64,000 bases of DNA from Dyella humicola (GTDB taxonomy: Bacteria > Pseudomonadota > Gammaproteobacteria > Xanthomonadales > Rhodanobacteraceae): contig NZ_JAPDPC010000001.1 of assembly GCF_026283945.1 (NCBI RefSeq), positions 310,001 to 374,000 on the forward strand. The letters are read 5' to 3'. Shown in pieces: positions 1-7,350 of the stretch (positions are counted from its first letter, which is position 1; every line of letters starts with the position of its first letter). The position numbers and the translations under genes are program-made. The notes beneath the pieces are model-generated. The model was not told where the DNA came from. It worked only from the letters and a program-made list of their open reading frames with translations, and searched no databases.

Positions 1-603
1 CATCATCACCATCTCGGTCATCTGGCGGATCAGGTCTGCGTCATGCTCGGGCGGCTGGTCCAGCGCATGCGTGCCCATCGCGAAGATCAGGCGCGTGATG
101 GCCCTGGCAGCCAGCGCCGGGTCGTGCAGGGGTTGATCGGCGGCTTCGGTCAGGCGCACCAGCTCGACCCGCAGTTCTTCCTCGAAGAAATCGAGCTGGC
201 GATCGACGGCGCGCTTGAAAGCGTCGGACCCGGTTGTTCCTTCCCGCAGCAGCACCTGCAGCAGCCCATCTCCGGAGCGCAGCTGCGACATGAACGCTTG
301 CACGGAGCCGCGCACTACTGCGTTGCCGCTCACCACATTGACGCGCGCCTGGTCGACCACCTTGCGCAAGGCCTCGCCGGACAGCTCGATCAGGGCGACG
401 GCGAGGTCGTCGATGTCGCGGAAATGGCGATAGAAGCTGTTGGGGGCGATATCGGCTTCGCGTGCGACCTCGCGCAGGCCAAGGCTGGACACACTTCGGT
501 GCGGTCCGAGCAGGCGCAAGGCGGCCATCAGCAGGTCGCCCCGGCTGATCTGGTGTTTGCGTCCGGCCTCAGGGGCCTCGACGGGGGCGAAGGATGGGGT
601 CAT
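1..603 (-). CDS. desT: TetR-family repressor, DesT/FabR-like (3' end beyond window)
   Basis: The gene runs off the left edge; 201 codons are visible. The N-terminus has a TetR helix-turn-helix: a GLREVAREADIAPNSFYRHF stretch at about residues 43-62, followed by a ligand domain of the FabR/DesT type. In Pseudomonas aeruginosa, DesT senses acyl-CoA saturation and represses the divergent desCB operon (oxidoreductase plus acyl-CoA desaturase). The same two enzymes sit divergently here at 695-2919, so the role is inferred from both family and context. The ATG at 603 was chosen because it starts the compact protein just before the operator; a GTG two codons upstream is possible. The palindrome at 641-670 lies between the two units and probably serves repression and autoregulation. 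A FabR-like global repressor of unsaturated fatty-acid synthesis is the alternative. Confidence 0.8.
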   Translation of the reverse strand, partial: MTPSFAPVEAPEAGRKHQISRGDLLMAALRLLGPHRSVSSLGLREVAREADIAPNSFYRHFRDIDDLAVALIELSGEALRKVVDQARVNVVSGNAVVRGSVQAFMSQLRSGDGLLQVLLREGTTGSDAFKRAVDRQLDFFEEELRVELVRLTEAADQPLHDPALAARAITRLIFAMGTHALDQPPEHDADLIRQMTEMVMM

Positions 604-640
604 CGGCACGGAAGAAATGGGCTCGGCAAAGGATAGCAGA

Positions 641-670
641 CACCTGTATATACACTTGTATATACAGGTG
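641..670. promoter_or_regulatory. Near-perfect 30-bp palindrome, probable DesT-type operator
   Basis: The left arm CACCTGTATATACA and the right arm TGTATATACAGGTG are exact reverse complements (14 bp each) around a 2-bp centre. A further TGTATA half-motif follows at 669-674. The site lies between the repressor start (603) and the desaturase operon start (695) and overlaps the likely -35 region. That position fits a repressor operator. Binding by the TetR protein is inferred. Confidence 0.75.
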
Positions 671-688
671 TATATTTGATCGTATAAT
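661..688 (+). promoter_or_regulatory. Promoter of the desaturase operon, predicted leaderless
   Basis: A consensus -10 box TATAAT lies at 683-688, with a -35-like TATACA at 661-666 and a 16-bp spacer. The ATG of the first gene is at 695, seven bases beyond the -10 box, where transcription would normally start. No Shine-Dalgarno sequence fits in between, so the transcript is probably leaderless. The -35 element lies inside the right arm of the palindrome. Confidence 0.55.
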
Positions 689-694
689 GCCCTG

Positions 695-1786
695 ATGGAA
701 ACTGCTATTCGCCGACCAAACTGGCTGTCCCGACTCAATGCGGTGTGGGCGCCGCCTGCCGTGCTGGATTTCTGGCTGTCCCGCCTGAACCCGCTGTGGT
801 CCTGGGGCCACGCACGGGCGCGGGTCATTGAACTTCACCCCGAAGCCGACGGCGTCACCACGCTGGTGCTGCGCCCGAATCGCCACTTCCGCGGCTTTCG
901 CCCGGGACAGCACGTCACTGTCGGTGTCGAGATCGACGGCGTGCGCTACACCCGTTCCTACAGCGCGTCGGACATGCCGCGCGCGGATGGACGCATCCGA
1001 ATCACCGTGAAAACGGTGGAAGGCGGCAAGGTCGGCGCGTTTCTGCAAACCATTCCCGTGGGCAGCGTGTTGTCACTGGGCCAGGCATTTGGCGAACTGT
1101 GCGTCCCGGATGAGCCGGCGCCTTGCCTGATGCTGGCTGCCGGCAGCGGCATTACTCCTCTGCTGTCCCTCGTCAACGCGCAGGCGGCGGCGGGCTTCAG
1201 GCGACCGGTGCGGCTGGCGTACTGGGCCCGCACACGTGCGCAGCTGGTGCAAGCCGAAGCGCTGCGAGCTTTCGCCTCGCGCCACCCGAACTTCAAAGTG
1301 CACTTCATGCTTACCGGCGAGGCCTCGCAGGCCGCTGATGAGCTGGAGGGACGGATCGAGCCGCGCCACCTGACCACGTTGCTGTCCGGCGATGAACAAG
1401 CCCACGTGCTCGCGTGCGGTTCCTACGGCTTCGTCGAGCGCGTCCGTGAAGTGCTTGGCGACCGTTGCCTCTCCTTCCGCGCCGAAGCCTTCAGCCCACC
1501 GCCGCGCGTTATCGACGCCAGCGACCAGGGTCACGTACGCGTGACCTTGCTCAAGAGTGGACAAACGCTGGACATCCCGCGCAACAAGTCCTTGCTGGAG
1601 GCGTTGGAAGAGCAAGGCGTCAAACCGCGACACGGCTGCCGGATGGGCATCTGCAACACATGTGCCTGCGGCAAGTCGAGCGGCGCCACGCGCCATCTGC
1701 ACGATCGCAGCGTGCAGCACGAACCCACCCAAGCCTTGCGCCTGTGCATACAGGCGGCGCAAAGCGATCTTTCCCTGGAACTTTGA
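695..1786 (+). CDS. desC: Ferredoxin reductase with C-terminal 2Fe-2S domain (DesC-like)
   Basis: This 363-residue flavoprotein passes electrons from NAD(P)H through FAD and a plant-type 2Fe-2S cluster, presumably to the desaturase encoded 5 bp downstream. The FAD motif RSYS lies near residue 88. The nucleotide-binding motif GSGITPLLSL lies near 150. The C-terminal ferredoxin domain (about 275-363) contains CRMGICNTC and a further C near the end, giving the four cluster ligands. Gene order (reductase then desaturase, TetR divergent) matches the Pseudomonas desCB locus. It is cytoplasmic or associated with the membrane desaturase. Transcription is probably from the leaderless promoter at 661-688. 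Confidence 0.88.
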   Translation: METAIRRPNWLSRLNAVWAPPAVLDFWLSRLNPLWSWGHARARVIELHPEADGVTTLVLRPNRHFRGFRPGQHVTVGVEIDGVRYTRSYSASDMPRADGRIRITVKTVEGGKVGAFLQTIPVGSVLSLGQAFGELCVPDEPAPCLMLAAGSGITPLLSLVNAQAAAGFRRPVRLAYWARTRAQLVQAEALRAFASRHPNFKVHFMLTGEASQAADELEGRIEPRHLTTLLSGDEQAHVLACGSYGFVERVREVLGDRCLSFRAEAFSPPPRVIDASDQGHVRVTLLKSGQTLDIPRNKSLLEALEEQGVKPRHGCRMGICNTCACGKSSGATRHLHDRSVQHEPTQALRLCIQAAQSDLSLEL

Positions 1787-1791
1787 AAGCC

Positions 1792-2919
1792 ATGTCCAAG
1801 ATCTACAGCCGTGCCCTGAGTCCGGACGAACTGGATCGCTTCGGCGAGGAACTGGATGCACTGCGCGCTCGCACGCTGGCGACGCTTGGCCAGGGCGATG
1901 CCGACTATATCCGCAGGATCATGGCCGGCGTGCGCTGGCTGGGACTGGGCGGACGCGTGATGCTCATGGTGGGTGCCATTCTGGGCGGCACCGTGATGCC
2001 ACTGCTGCTGTGGCCGCTGTGCATCCTGGGAACGGTCCTGCTCGGGCTGTCCAAGATCCTAGAGAACATGGAGGTTGGCCACAACGTGATGCATGGCCAG
2101 TACGACTGGATGGGCGACCCGGCATTGCAGGGCCGCAGCTACGAATGGGACATCGTCGGCACCAGCGACAGCTGGCGCAAGACGCACAACTACAGTCACC
2201 ACACCTGGACCAACGTGCGCGGGATGGATGACGACATTGGCTACGGCCTGTTGCGCATCTTTCCCGAGCAGCGCTGGAAGCCGTTCTACCTGATGCAGCC
2301 CGTGGTGGCAGTGGTGTTCGCGCTGCTGTTCGAGTGGGGCGTCGCCCTCCAGGACCTGCGCATCGGCCGTTGGTTCGCGGGGAAGATGAAAGGACGCACC
2401 CTGTTGAAGATGACCACCCCGGTGGCGAAGAAGGCTGGCAAGCAGGTGCTGAAAGACTATCTGTTGTTCCCGCTGCTGGCGGGGCCGTACTTCCTGCCGG
2501 TCCTGCTCGGTAACGTCGTGGCGAACTTGATCCGCAATGTGTGGACTTACATGATCATCTTCTGTGGCCACTTCACCGCCGACTCGGAAGTGTTCCCGAA
2601 GGAATGCGTGCGCAACGAAACCCGTGGTCATTGGTATCTGCGCCAGTTGCGAGGGTCGTCCAACCTCACCGGCGGCCGGATCATGAACCTGTGGAGCGGA
2701 AACCTGAGCCACCAGATCGAACATCATTTCTATCCGGACATCCCGGCAAACCGCTACGCGGCGATGGCGGTGGAAGTCCGCGAAATCTGCGCGCGCTATG
2801 GTCAGCACTACAACACCGGCTCCCTGCCGAAGCAGTTCGGCACGGTGATATGGCGGATCTTGCGCCATGCGTTTCCCAGCAAGCCAGGTCCGGCACGCCC
2901 GTTGATTGCCGCGGGTTAG
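1792..2919 (+). CDS. desB: Membrane acyl-CoA/acyl-lipid desaturase (DesB-like)
   Basis: This 375-residue membrane di-iron desaturase introduces a double bond into fatty acyl chains. All three histidine boxes are present: GHNVMHG (about residues 100-106), HNYSHH (about 131-136) and QIEHH (about 309-313). Hydrophobic segments at about 50-90, 175-192 and 222-250 fit membrane hairpins. The reading frame is open upstream to 1465, but the ATG at 1792, 5 bp after the reductase stop, starts the conserved protein (MSKIYSRALSPDELDR). It is co-transcribed with the reductase. The fatty-acid position specificity cannot be read from the sequence; delta-9 is inferred from the Pseudomonas counterpart. Confidence 0.9.
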   Translation: MSKIYSRALSPDELDRFGEELDALRARTLATLGQGDADYIRRIMAGVRWLGLGGRVMLMVGAILGGTVMPLLLWPLCILGTVLLGLSKILENMEVGHNVMHGQYDWMGDPALQGRSYEWDIVGTSDSWRKTHNYSHHTWTNVRGMDDDIGYGLLRIFPEQRWKPFYLMQPVVAVVFALLFEWGVALQDLRIGRWFAGKMKGRTLLKMTTPVAKKAGKQVLKDYLLFPLLAGPYFLPVLLGNVVANLIRNVWTYMIIFCGHFTADSEVFPKECVRNETRGHWYLRQLRGSSNLTGGRIMNLWSGNLSHQIEHHFYPDIPANRYAAMAVEVREICARYGQHYNTGSLPKQFGTVIWRILRHAFPSKPGPARPLIAAG

Positions 2920-3006
2920 TCGGAGTCGGCTCGGTCGCCCTGCGCGTACCGACACATGACGGCACGAGAGCTAACAGCAACGTAGGCCTCAGGGCCCGCT
3001 TTCGAC

Positions 3007-3084
3007 TGCGCCTTCAGTGAGTCAACGCAATACTCCTTTCGCTCGCGCGTCTATAGTGTGTTGCGTCGACCCACTGAAGTCGCA
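3007..3084. repeat. Inverted-repeat element, copy A (27-bp arms, 24-bp spacer)
   Basis: The left arm 3007-3033 and right arm 3058-3084 are reverse complements at 23 of 27 positions, separated by 24 bp. The right arm begins GTGTTGCGTCGACC. The same design with related arms (21/27 identical) and a similar spacer recurs at 22512-22590. It looks like abutting insertion-sequence termini or a small non-autonomous element; the family is not established. It lies just upstream of the glycosylase-like gene. Confidence 0.6.
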
Positions 3085-3129
3085 ACCCATAGCGGACGTC
3101 TAACTCACCGAGTTCTTTGGAGCGGCGGC

Positions 3130-3786
3130 ATGGCGACGCATACGACCCTGAAGATCGAAGTATTCCTTGAGGATCTTTTCTCGGCGCCGACCGCTGACAT
3201 GCCGCGTGTCTTCGATCCCTGGAATGCTGTCTCCAGTGATGACATTGCTCCCGCCGCGGTGGAAGGGCGTCGCGAACGCCTGAGGCTTCATCTGTCTGCA
3301 CCCGCACCGAAGCTTCTGCTCATCGGCGAGGCACCGGGCTATCAAGGCACACGCATAACGGGTTGCCCGTTCACCTCCGAAGCCCTGCTGCTGGAGGACG
3401 GCGTGCCACGCATAGGCAAGCTTTGCGACCGACTTACGTCGCGGCGGCTTCCTTGGCGCGAGCCGTCGTCCACGATCGTGTGGCGCGCGCTGCGCGACGA
3501 AGGCCTGGCGGACCACACTATCCTGTGGGGTGCCTTCCCTTGGCATCCTTACGGCGCATCTCCCTTGTCGAACCGAGCGCCGAATGAAGCCGAGAAGGCC
3601 ATGGGCGCGCCCTTGCTGCGCAAACTGGTTTCTGTGTTTCCAGATGTCACCGTGGTCGCGGTCGGAAATGTCGCCGCTGATTCGCTCCGAAAGCTCGGCA
3701 TCGAAGCCGACAAGATCCGCCATCCTTCCAACGGTGGCGCTACTGCATTTCGGGCCGGGCTTGCCTTGGTGGCGAAGCATCTCTAG
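3130..3786 (+). CDS. Uracil-DNA glycosylase superfamily protein
   Basis: This 218-residue protein has the uracil-DNA glycosylase superfamily signature IGEAPGYQGTRITGCPFTSE at about residues 63-82, followed by WGAFPWHPYG and a NRAPNEAE region typical of atypical UDG-fold proteins. Members remove uracil or related bases from DNA, but this branch is poorly characterised and activity cannot be assumed. The ATG at 3130 is preferred because GGAG lies just upstream. An upstream GTG at 3058 would place the N-terminus inside the inverted-repeat element. The gene stands alone, followed by the convergent GH8 gene. Confidence 0.65.
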   Translation: MATHTTLKIEVFLEDLFSAPTADMPRVFDPWNAVSSDDIAPAAVEGRRERLRLHLSAPAPKLLLIGEAPGYQGTRITGCPFTSEALLLEDGVPRIGKLCDRLTSRRLPWREPSSTIVWRALRDEGLADHTILWGAFPWHPYGASPLSNRAPNEAEKAMGAPLLRKLVSVFPDVTVVAVGNVAADSLRKLGIEADKIRHPSNGGATAFRAGLALVAKHL

Positions 3787-3950
3787 GTGACAAACAGCAC
3801 AGAGGTCAGGCTGAGGTTGCCCGAGTTTGACGGGAACCCTCAGCATTCCCAGAGCTCGGTCCGCGTCGCGCTGAGCCGTTGCCTACTCGCTCCAGGCGAT
3901 GCAGTAGTGGCGATCGCGGATATTTGGCGAGCATATCGGTGCCGGTGGAT

Positions 3951-5240
3951 TCAGGGCGATGCGTGCGGCAGCCAGGCGCGGAAATCGCCGCTGCAATGGA
4001 GTAGGGCCATCAGATAAAGCATGCCGTTGTAGTAGCGCTGTGGGCCACTGGGCACCGGACTCGCCCACAGGGTTTGGACGAAGGCCAACCTGCGGGGGTC
4101 GGTGGCAATCAGGCTCGCGACTGCGTTGGTGGCGATCAGGCCGGTGACGCGGCCGCCGCCCAGCGGCGTGCCGTCCAGCTTGTACAGGCCCTGATAGGCG
4201 TCCATACCTTGCGCATCGAAGAATGTCTGCAGGCGGTTGCTCATCTCGACTTCGCGAGGGTCCTGCGCCCACCAGGACCCATCCACGGACCAGTTCATCG
4301 CGCTACGCCAGGCGTCGTAACGGAAATCAGCGGAATCCTTCCGCCATGATGCCGCCCATGGCGTGCCGTCGAAGTTGCCGTAATCGGGAGTCAGCGCGGT
4401 CTTTGGGTGCGCGGTGGTGGCTAGGTAGTCGCGGCTGACCTGCGCAGCTTCGTGCCAGAACGCCCGGTCGGCCGGCGGCCCAACCCGCGCCCAGACCTCA
4501 TAGAAGGCCGGCAAGTGATAGGACGCATCGGTGTGCGCCGCGTTCACCGCGTCAGGCGTAAAGCGCACCATCTTCGTCTTGGGATCGAACAGGCTGAGTG
4601 CCGTCATGCGACCGTGGATGGTCTGGCCGGTGATGGCCTCCCGGTGCAGCACGTTGCGGAGCAGGCGGTCGGCCTGGGCGCGGTAGTCGTAGAGGTCCTG
4701 GCCGTTACCCCAGCGCGCGGCGGCGAAGTACAGCGCGGTGATCATGTACTCCTCCCCATCGGGCGCGGGCATCGGATCATTGACCACGCCATCCGTACGC
4801 ACCGACCAGGCGAAATAGCCGTACGCCGGATGCGCCGGATCGCGCTGGTACATGTGGGTCATGGCCCAGTTCCAGAGCGCATCAAACTCGCGTTTGTGGT
4901 CCAGTTGTACCGCGATCATCATTCCGTATGAGATGCCCTCCGAGCGCACGTCATCGTTGTTGATGTCGTGGATGTAGGCCAGCGGCCCGGCCGCGTTACT
5001 GCCAGCCTCGTAGTAGAGCGCCTGCGTGGCAGGATCGCCGTGGAACAGTTGTTGGAAGGCTGCGTGAATCTTTTCTTCTGCGTCAGCGCGGGGGTGGCCC
5101 GCTTCGGCGAACAGGTCCGGGTAATGGCCGCTAGCGACAGCACCGGTCGGCGCGGCCGCCGGCCGCTGACTGCCCTGAGCCAGAGAACCCAACGAAGTAG
5201 TCAGTAGCAAGAGACAGAGGATGAAGGCGGACTTGGACAT
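3951..5240 (-). CDS. Secreted glycoside hydrolase family 8 (Rex-like exo-oligoxylanase)
   Basis: This 429-residue protein has an N-terminal signal peptide (about residues 1-22, MSKSAFILCLLLLTTSLGSL). The GH8 catalytic acid lies in RSEGISYGM (about residue 95), and a conserved RYDAWRSAMNWSVD block carries the second catalytic region. The pattern TDASYHLPAFYEVWA favours reducing-end xylose-releasing oligoxylanases over cellulose-synthase endoglucanases (BcsZ), and no bcs genes are nearby. It would act outside the cytoplasm on xylan fragments, in line with the XylR/GH3 pair at 61-64 kb. The frame stays open upstream to 5561, but that part is an IS3 transposase remnant, so the ATG at 5240 before the signal peptide is used. 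The exact substrate is uncertain. Confidence 0.82.
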   Translation of the reverse strand: MSKSAFILCLLLLTTSLGSLAQGSQRPAAAPTGAVASGHYPDLFAEAGHPRADAEEKIHAAFQQLFHGDPATQALYYEAGSNAAGPLAYIHDINNDDVRSEGISYGMMIAVQLDHKREFDALWNWAMTHMYQRDPAHPAYGYFAWSVRTDGVVNDPMPAPDGEEYMITALYFAAARWGNGQDLYDYRAQADRLLRNVLHREAITGQTIHGRMTALSLFDPKTKMVRFTPDAVNAAHTDASYHLPAFYEVWARVGPPADRAFWHEAAQVSRDYLATTAHPKTALTPDYGNFDGTPWAASWRKDSADFRYDAWRSAMNWSVDGSWWAQDPREVEMSNRLQTFFDAQGMDAYQGLYKLDGTPLGGGRVTGLIATNAVASLIATDPRRLAFVQTLWASPVPSGPQRYYNGMLYLMALLHCSGDFRAWLPHASP

Positions 5241-5354
5241 AGGTTTGGGTTCCGGGCGATGGTGAATCGCCCCGGATTTCTCTGAGGCTAAAGAGTCTTG
5301 GGTGGGCCGCGCTGGTGCGCGGATTGGCTTTGCTGATGGTAGTAGATCGCTGCA

Positions 5355-5513
5355 GCCTCCGCAGGTGGCGATGTGTCTCATGGATGAGGGCGGGCGGCGG
5401 TGATTGAGCCAGTCCACCCAGGTGAGGGTCGCCAGCTCGACTGCTGCTCGGTTGGGCCAGGTGCCGCGATGCATGGCCTCGGCCTTGTGCAAGCCGTTGA
5501 TCGCCTCGGCGAG
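5355..5513 (-). pseudogene. IS3-family transposase OrfB C-terminal remnant
   Basis: Reading the minus strand gives LAEAINGLHKAEAMHRGTWP and then WVDWLNHRR. This is the C-terminal signature of IS3-family integrases (normally LAETINGLYKAEVIH...WVDWFNHRR) and includes the last Glu of the DDE triad. Nothing upstream in this frame resembles the rest of the catalytic core, and downstream it fades into an open frame leading into the GH8 gene. It is therefore a truncated relic rather than a working element. Confidence 0.75.
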
Positions 5514-5852
5514 CCTTCGATTCGAGCGATCTTTCGCAACGTGTCGACTGATCGATACCAACGTGCAATAGCTTCCCAGTCACGCGAGTGTTTTTATCTT
5601 TCGGTCAAGCGGCAATGCGGGTTGCATTGGCTCCGCTGAGTGAGCGTCTCCACGGCGAGTTAGCAGTCAAAGCGCTTGCGCGGTCTCATGACTCTACCCA
5701 AAGCAACATCGCGGTGATGTGCCATCCAGCATGCTAGCCGACGGCCGACCCGTAGAGACTGGCACGCTCGGCGCATGTGCTGCACGGGTGAAATCGCCCA
5801 GCGGGATCTCCCTGCAAAAACCGCCCTGTCGTAGAGATCGAGCCAATGACTC
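5514..5852. other. Intergenic, no gene seen
   Basis: Between the IS3 remnant and the operator of the SDR operon no reading frame looks like a protein, and codon structure is absent. It is probably degraded IS sequence or flanking DNA. Confidence 0.4.
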
Positions 5853-5904
5853 TTTCCCATGGTTGGGAAAGAGATTCCACATTCTCTCATCTAATCAACG
5901 AATG
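5853..5904. promoter_or_regulatory. LysR-type operator copy upstream of the SDR operon
   Basis: A dyad TTTCCCA-TGGT-TGGGAAA lies at 5853-5870. The 49-bp segment 5856-5904 matches the reverse complement of 7291-7339, just upstream of the LysR gene, at about 36 of 49 positions, including the block CATCTAAT. Two copies of one element in front of the regulator and its neighbouring operon are best explained as binding sites for that LysR protein. The site ends 52 bp before the SDR start. Confidence 0.65.
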
Positions 5905-5956
5905 GCGGTAAGCGCAGAATGCGCCAACTTTCCTTTCCACTTTCGCTGGAGAACCC

Positions 5957-6682
5957 GTGAAAAACCCACGTACCATCATCATCACTGGCGCCTCGCAAGG
6001 CATCGGCGCCGGCCTCGTTTCCCGATTCCTCGACCGCGGCTACAACGTTGTGGCCACCTCACGAAAGGTCAGTGATTCCAAGGAATTGCCTGTTTCTGAC
6101 CGCCTTGTTCGCGTCGACGGCGATGTTGCTGACCCTGCCACGGCGAATGCCGTTGTCGAGGCAGCAGTCAAAACCTTTGGCTCGGTCGATGCCCTCGTGA
6201 ACAATGCCGGCATCTTTATTGGCAAGCCGTTCGTCGATTTTCCCATTGAGGACTATCGCAAGCTGCAGTCGATCAATGTGGACGGATTTCTGTTCATGAC
6301 TCAGCGCGTCGTGCGCCAGATGCTTGCCCAGGGGACGGGTGGAAGCATTGTCAGTATCACCTCGCCGCTCACGCAGAACCCGATAGCCGGAGCGATGTCC
6401 ACCGTCGCCATGATTACCAAGGGTGGCATCGAGGCCGGCTCGCGTAACCTGGCGATGGAATATGCGACTCAAGGCATTCGCGTGAACATCGTGGCTCCGG
6501 GCATCGTGGACACGCCGATGCATACGGATAGCCCGAAGGATGTCATTGCGATGATGTCGCCCATTCAAGGTATTTCGAGCGTCGATGAAATCGCCGACGC
6601 CGTGGTCTTTGTCACCGAAGCGCCGCGCGTGACTGGTGAAACGATTCGCGTGGACGGTGGCGGCCATCTGGGGAAATGGTGA
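5957..6682 (+). CDS. SDR-family protein lacking the catalytic tyrosine
   Basis: This 241-residue Rossmann protein has the cofactor motif TGASQGIG (about residues 10-17), NNAG (about 82-85) and the C-terminal VDGGGH. Classical short-chain dehydrogenases use Ser-Tyr-x-x-x-Lys. Here the Ser and Lys can be aligned (SITS; AMITKGG), but the Tyr position is Ala. It may therefore bind NAD(P) without classical dehydrogenase chemistry, or use another residue. It overlaps the following SnoaL-like gene by one base (TGATG), so the two are translationally coupled. Upstream lies the presumed LysR operator at 5853-5904. The substrate is unknown. Confidence 0.82.
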   Translation: MKNPRTIIITGASQGIGAGLVSRFLDRGYNVVATSRKVSDSKELPVSDRLVRVDGDVADPATANAVVEAAVKTFGSVDALVNNAGIFIGKPFVDFPIEDYRKLQSINVDGFLFMTQRVVRQMLAQGTGGSIVSITSPLTQNPIAGAMSTVAMITKGGIEAGSRNLAMEYATQGIRVNIVAPGIVDTPMHTDSPKDVIAMMSPIQGISSVDEIADAVVFVTEAPRVTGETIRVDGGGHLGKW

Positions 6683-7176
6683 TGAGCGTCGACATAGTAA
6701 CGAGTGTCGGCCAATTGATTTCGCTGGAAGCCATCCGAAATCTACGAGTCCTCTACTGCCACCATTTGGACAGTGGCCGGATCGACTCCCTCACCCAGTT
6801 GTTTACCGAAGACGCCATTGTCCAGGTGGATCGAGGCCGTTGGAGAGGTCGTGAAGAGATTCACGCCGGCCTTTCGGCAGCCTTCGCCGAGTATGACGTC
6901 GAGCAGCGTGGCAGCTACCCCTTCGTTCACCTAGTTTCCAACCAGTGGGTTGAACTACTGGACGAAAACCGCGCCGAGGGTCGCTGCCACTTGCAGTTCT
7001 TGCTGACCGAACGAGCCGCCGAGGCAAACCCACTCGTACTCATGGGCATCTATGCCGACGAGTACCGCCGCGTCGATGGTCGTTGGCTGATCAGCCGCAC
7101 ACGCTTGGACGTCATCTGGCCAAGGCCCGACGTCGCTGGTGGTGAACCTGGCAACGGACTAGTGCTGCCGTCCTGA
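6682..7176 (+). CDS. SnoaL-like / NTF2-fold protein
   Basis: This 164-residue protein has the SnoaL-like polyketide-cyclase/NTF2 pattern: an N-terminal helix (LISLEAIRNLRVLYCHHLDSG), then TQLFTEDAIVQVD and GREEIHAGL, and a C-terminal sheet with the phrase DGRWLISRTRL. Such folds are small-molecule enzymes or binding proteins. The ATG at 6682 overlaps the SDR stop (TGATG); in-frame starts at 6676 and 6679 are less likely. Coupling to the SDR suggests a shared substrate, probably under control of the LysR gene at 7351. The specific reaction is unknown. Confidence 0.72.
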   Translation: MSVDIVTSVGQLISLEAIRNLRVLYCHHLDSGRIDSLTQLFTEDAIVQVDRGRWRGREEIHAGLSAAFAEYDVEQRGSYPFVHLVSNQWVELLDENRAEGRCHLQFLLTERAAEANPLVLMGIYADEYRRVDGRWLISRTRLDVIWPRPDVAGGEPGNGLVLPS

Positions 7177-7290
7177 TCCCCTCCGCGTCTTTTTACCGTG
7201 GAAGAACGAAGCAGCCCCGCGACGCGGGGCTCCTTCGCCTCTTCCTATCGGTCGCTTGTCAAATCTCGGCGCAAAAGTTGCGCGCGCCGC

Positions 7291-7339
7291 CATCACATCA
7301 TTAGATGGGATAATGTGAAAAATCATTCCCAGCCACGGG
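7291..7339. promoter_or_regulatory. LysR-type operator copy upstream of the LysR gene (inverted)
   Basis: This 49-bp segment is the inverted counterpart of 5856-5904 (about 36/49 identical). It contains TTCCC-N6-GGGAA at 7326-7341, a LysR-type dyad. It ends 11 bp before the LysR start codon, consistent with autoregulation. Confidence 0.65.
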
Positions 7340-7350
7340 AAAATGCGCGC

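Noticed and set aside
1465-1791. N-terminal extension of the desaturase into the reductase gene
   Set aside because: The extension is an out-of-frame reading of the reductase. The ATG at 1792 starts the conserved protein.
5241-5561. Extension of the GH8 protein to 536 residues
   Set aside because: The upstream part is an IS3 transposase relic and a signal peptide begins at 5240.
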